A stretch of 43,075 nt of DNA from Bradyrhizobium sp. NAS80.1 (GTDB taxonomy: Bacteria; Pseudomonadota; Alphaproteobacteria; Rhizobiales; Xanthobacteraceae), in NCBI RefSeq assembly GCF_001908205.1, contig NZ_LGHL01000009.1:1-43075 (forward strand). The letters are read 5' to 3'. Below are positions 41,656 through 43,075 of the stretch, in pieces (position 1 is the stretch's first letter; each line of letters opens with the position of its first letter). The position numbers were made by a program, and so were the translations under genes. The notes under the pieces are model-generated. The model was given only the letters and a program-made list of their open reading frames with translations. It had not been told where the DNA came from and searched no databases.

Positions 41656-41682
41656 CGCGATTTCCTGCCAAAAAAAATCGCG
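41656..41682. promoter_or_regulatory. Inverted repeat upstream of the hsp20 promoter
   Basis: CGCGATTT (41656-41663) and AAATCGCG (41675-41682) form a perfect 8-bp inverted repeat with an 11-base A-rich centre, ending 7 bases before the -35-like element. It is not CIRCE. It could be a regulator site or the base of a hairpin ending upstream transcription. Confidence 0.4.
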
Positions 41683-41689
41683 TCGGGGT

Positions 41690-41718
41690 CTTGAAACTTT
41701 TTTCGATCTTCCAAATTT
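41690..41718 (+). promoter_or_regulatory. Heat-shock (RpoH-type) promoter candidate for hsp20
   Basis: CTTGAAA (41690-41696) is an exact RpoH -35 core. After 14 bases, CCAAATTT (41711-41718) loosely fits the CCCCATWT -10. The location, about 110 bases before the hsp20 ATG, leaves room for a structured leader as seen downstream. Confidence 0.55.
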
Positions 41719-41734
41719 TTTCGACGTCGCCATT

Positions 41735-41834
41735 GCGGCGGCCGGGACGCCTTCGGGGTCCCGCGACTTGAGTCGGGCGCCGGACGGTGTCCGGAGCCCG
41801 CTCGTACCCATCTTGCTCTTAGGAGGACTTGGAT
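41735..41834 (+). ncRNA. ROSE-like RNA thermometer in the hsp20 leader
   Basis: The leader contains consecutive hairpins: CGGGAC (41743-41748) with GTCCCG (41758-41763), and a long stem at 41774-41800 (CGGGCGCCGGAC with GTCCGGAGCCCG around a GGT loop). These are followed by TTGCTCTTAGGAGGA (41813-41827). In ROSE elements of rhizobial small heat-shock genes a conserved UUGCU pairs imperfectly with the AGGAGG ribosome site and melts at high temperature. Both partners are present here in the right order next to the start codon. The structure is judged by eye. Confidence 0.75.
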
Positions 41835-42287
41835 ATGAGGTATGATTGGACTCCCCTCTGGAGGTCGACCATCGGGTTCGACCGCCTGTTCGACGTTCTC
41901 GACGAGGTCCAGCGAACCGCCGAAGAGACCTATCCCCCCTACAACATCGAACGTCTCGACGAGAACCGCTTTCAGATCTCCGTGGCGCTCGCCGGCTTCA
42001 CGCCGGACGAGGTCGCGCTGACGGTCGAGCACAACGTCCTGACGCTCGAAGGCCAGAAGGCCGAGAAAGAAGGCAAGACCTTCCTGCATCGCGGCATCTC
42101 GGCTCGCAACTTCAAGCGTCAGTTCACGCTGGCCGACCACGTCGAGGTCAAGGGCGCCCGCTTCGAGAACGGCCTGCTCGCCATCGATCTGGTGCGTGAG
42201 ATCCCCGAGGCGATGAAGCCGCGCCGCATCGAGATCAACGGCGCCGCCCCGAGCAACGTGACGCAGATCGAAGCCAAGGCCGCCTGA
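41835..42287 (+). CDS. Small heat-shock protein, Hsp20 family (class A)
   Basis: A 150-residue alpha-crystallin chaperone that binds unfolding proteins in the cytoplasm. The N-terminal arm is MRYDWTPLWRSTIGFDRLFD. The alpha-crystallin domain runs from about residue 35 (YPPYNIERLDENRFQISVAL) to 132, with ENGLLAIDLVREIPEAMKPR (the A-x-x-x-x-G-x-L motif region), and the C-terminal RRIEING holds the I-x-I anchor. ATG 41835 is chosen because AGGAGGA lies 8 nt upstream, and a TTG at 41829 is less likely. Regulation by a heat-shock promoter plus an RNA thermometer is suggested by the leader. A GC-rich terminator follows 30 bases after the stop. Confidence 0.95.
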   Translation: MRYDWTPLWRSTIGFDRLFDVLDEVQRTAEETYPPYNIERLDENRFQISVALAGFTPDEVALTVEHNVLTLEGQKAEKEGKTFLHRGISARNFKRQFTLADHVEVKGARFENGLLAIDLVREIPEAMKPRRIEINGAAPSNVTQIEAKAA

Positions 42288-42317
42288 TTATCGGAGCCGG
42301 CGGACAGGGTTGATCTC

Positions 42318-42350
42318 GGCCGCGCGGGATTTCCCGCGCGGCCTTCCCTC
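42318..42350 (+). terminator. Hairpin terminator after hsp20
   Basis: GGCCGCGCGGGA (42318-42329) pairs perfectly with TCCCGCGCGGCC (42332-42343), giving a very stable stem of at least 11 bp with a tetraloop, followed by TTCCCTC. The T run is short, so termination may be partial and allow some read-through into the small genes downstream. Confidence 0.65.
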
Positions 42351-42376
42351 AAATCGTCTTTGAAATGGAGGCATCC

Positions 42377-42681
42377 ATGCGGCCGACGACCGCCATCGAC
42401 GACAATGTATTCGATTTTGAGTACCTACTTCATCCGGCACCAAATTCGAACACCCGCGGGACGTGGTCTCACATACCGGCCTGAACCTCGGCGAGAAGCG
42501 GGCCATCCTGGCTTCGTGGGCCTCTGATGCGTCGGCCATTGCGTCGTGCCCCTCGCTGCGGGCGCCGGTCACCATTGACGATATCCTTGAGGCGCTGTGC
42601 GCGCTGCATGGCGGCCCCCGGCCACCCCCTGGCGGCAAGCCCATGCGGCTGCGCTCGACCGAGCGGCGTGCGGCGGCTTGA
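42377..42681 (+). pseudogene. Conserved small protein next to hsp20, frameshifted
   Basis: From ATG 42377 (GGAGG 5 nt upstream) the frame reads MRPTTAIDDNVFDFEYLLHP. A one-base loss at about 42436-42438 (GG where GGG would give Pro-Gly-Thr) then sends it to an early TGA. The correct frame continues TKFEHPRDVVSHTGLNLGEK, RAILASWASDASAIASCPSL and PPPGGKPMRLRSTERRAAA to TGA 42681. Restored, it is a protein of about 101 residues of a type commonly found beside small heat-shock genes in Bradyrhizobium relatives (from memory). The function is unknown and there are no membrane or signal features. It may be real with a base-calling error, since the remainder of the frame is well kept. Confidence 0.65.
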
Positions 42682-42727
42682 AAGAGAGTAATCCAAAAGA
42701 ATCACAAAGAGCGTCAGGATGGAAACG

Positions 42728-43006
42728 ATGTTCGAAGCGAACTTGGCCCGTATCCGTACCCACCGCAACAACATCCACCGTTATCGAGGACTGCTTCGAA
42801 CGGAATTGTCCGGCCTCGAGCGCGAGTTCATCGAGAAGCGGATGGCCGACGAGCAGACCGCGCTCGATGCCCTGGTTGCCGACTTTCAATTACCCACATT
42901 TCCAGCCGCTCCGATTTCGGCGCCGAGTTCGATATCGGTTAATCTGGAAAGGCCACGCCAGATGGCAATATTTCCGGGTGGCGGATCGCCGGCCCTGGCC
43001 AGATAG
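42728..43006 (+). CDS. Small conserved protein of unknown function
   Basis: A 92-residue protein starting MFEANLARIRTHRNNIHRYR, then GLLRTELSGLEREFIEKRMA and DEQTALDALVADFQLP. It is helical with high charge, and the first 60 residues look conserved (a helix-turn-helix hairpin with NLARIRTHRNNI). The Pro/Ser-rich tail of about 30 residues may not belong to the original gene. ATG 42728 is preferred (AGGA 9 nt upstream); ATG 42719 three codons earlier is possible. It follows the frameshifted small gene by 46 bases and the three genes could be one heat-inducible unit. No function can be given. Confidence 0.6.
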   Translation: MFEANLARIRTHRNNIHRYRGLLRTELSGLEREFIEKRMADEQTALDALVADFQLPTFPAAPISAPSSISVNLERPRQMAIFPGGGSPALAR

Positions 43007-43075
43007 CCACCCAATCGTGCAAGTTTGGTCAGGTAGAATGCGAGGGTTCCGGGGCGACATCGTCGATTGCCGGCG
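43007..43075. other. Window end, nothing assigned
   Basis: The last 69 bases carry no complete feature and continue beyond the window. Confidence 0.5.

Noticed and set aside
41280..42140. Long upstream extension of the ardA frame (to 42140)
   Set aside because: It runs antisense through hsp20 and its leader; ATG 41279 has a proper site and begins the ArdA domain.
1..43075. CRISPR arrays, tRNA or rRNA genes
   Set aside because: No regularly spaced repeats, cloverleaf-like segments or rRNA-like sequence were recognised on reading; a computed search was not possible.

Overview
The window looks like accessory and metabolic DNA from an alphaproteobacterium, most likely a Rhizobiales member close to Bradyrhizobium or Rhodopseudomonas. 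The evidence is high GC with strong GC-third-position coding, a small heat-shock gene preceded by a ROSE-like RNA thermometer (a rhizobial signature), class III CoA-transferases next to TRAP transporters, many LysR regulators, and relics of a DUF2285/DUF6499/DUF3363-type integrative element. This placement is inference from gene content; no rRNA or tRNA is visible.

Layout. 0-1.3 kb: an IS630 transposase tail and a dead TRAP binding-protein gene. 1.3-12.5 kb: a catabolic block. On the minus strand are glutaryl-CoA dehydrogenase, a DsbA-fold isomerase and a glutathione transferase. On the plus strand are two class III CoA-transferases (with a LysR gene between them), a complete DctPQM TRAP transporter and a ThDP-dependent lyase or decarboxylase broken by one extra G. 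12.5-14.6 kb: mobile-element debris (a DUF3363 relaxase piece, a GrpB tail, and a LysR gene whose end has been swapped for a DUF2285-like tail). 14.7-20.9 kb: a cassette of small stress and aromatic-type enzymes (quinone oxidoreductase, YciI, CGNR regulator, lipocalin-like protein, CHMI-type tautomerase, LysR, decayed hydrolase, AhpD-like protein, DUF302). 20.9-21.9 kb: very GC-rich MFS and SDR relics of probable actinobacterial origin. 22-24.1 kb: a LysR gene divergent from a doubly frameshifted medium-chain dehydrogenase. 24.1-30 kb: relics (an ScfR-type regulator tail, a frameshifted TpsB outer-membrane transporter, a DUF2341 gene spliced into an OoxA/HcnB-type oxidoreductase, an integrase tail) plus an intact TAXI-type binding protein. 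30.2-36.4 kb: the best preserved operon, with an MFS importer and LysR, then divergently a type-II haloacid-dehalogenase-like HAD enzyme, a CoA-transferase, a hotdog thioesterase and a GlcD-type FAD dehydrogenase. 36.4-38.2 kb: a scrambled junction zone in which pieces of a hydrolase, a LysR gene (one piece inverted), a serine recombinase and a DUF6499/DUF2285 protein abut. 38.4-40.7 kb: MFS and LysR pair. 40.7-43 kb: frameshifted ardA, a coiled-coil relic, and hsp20 with a heat-shock-type promoter and RNA thermometer, followed by two small conserved genes.

Working view. Two carboxylate-degradation modules can be read. In the first, a TRAP importer feeds acids to class III CoA-transferases, with glutaryl-CoA dehydrogenase and a ThDP C-C lyase as candidate downstream steps. 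In the second, an HAD-type hydrolase could make a D-2-hydroxy acid for a GlcD-type flavoprotein, with CoA activation and thioesterase steps encoded between them. About one third of the window is decayed or chimeric. Several frame breaks sit exactly on G or C runs, so some may be sequencing errors and not true pseudogenes. I see no CRISPR array and no complete phage or transposon.
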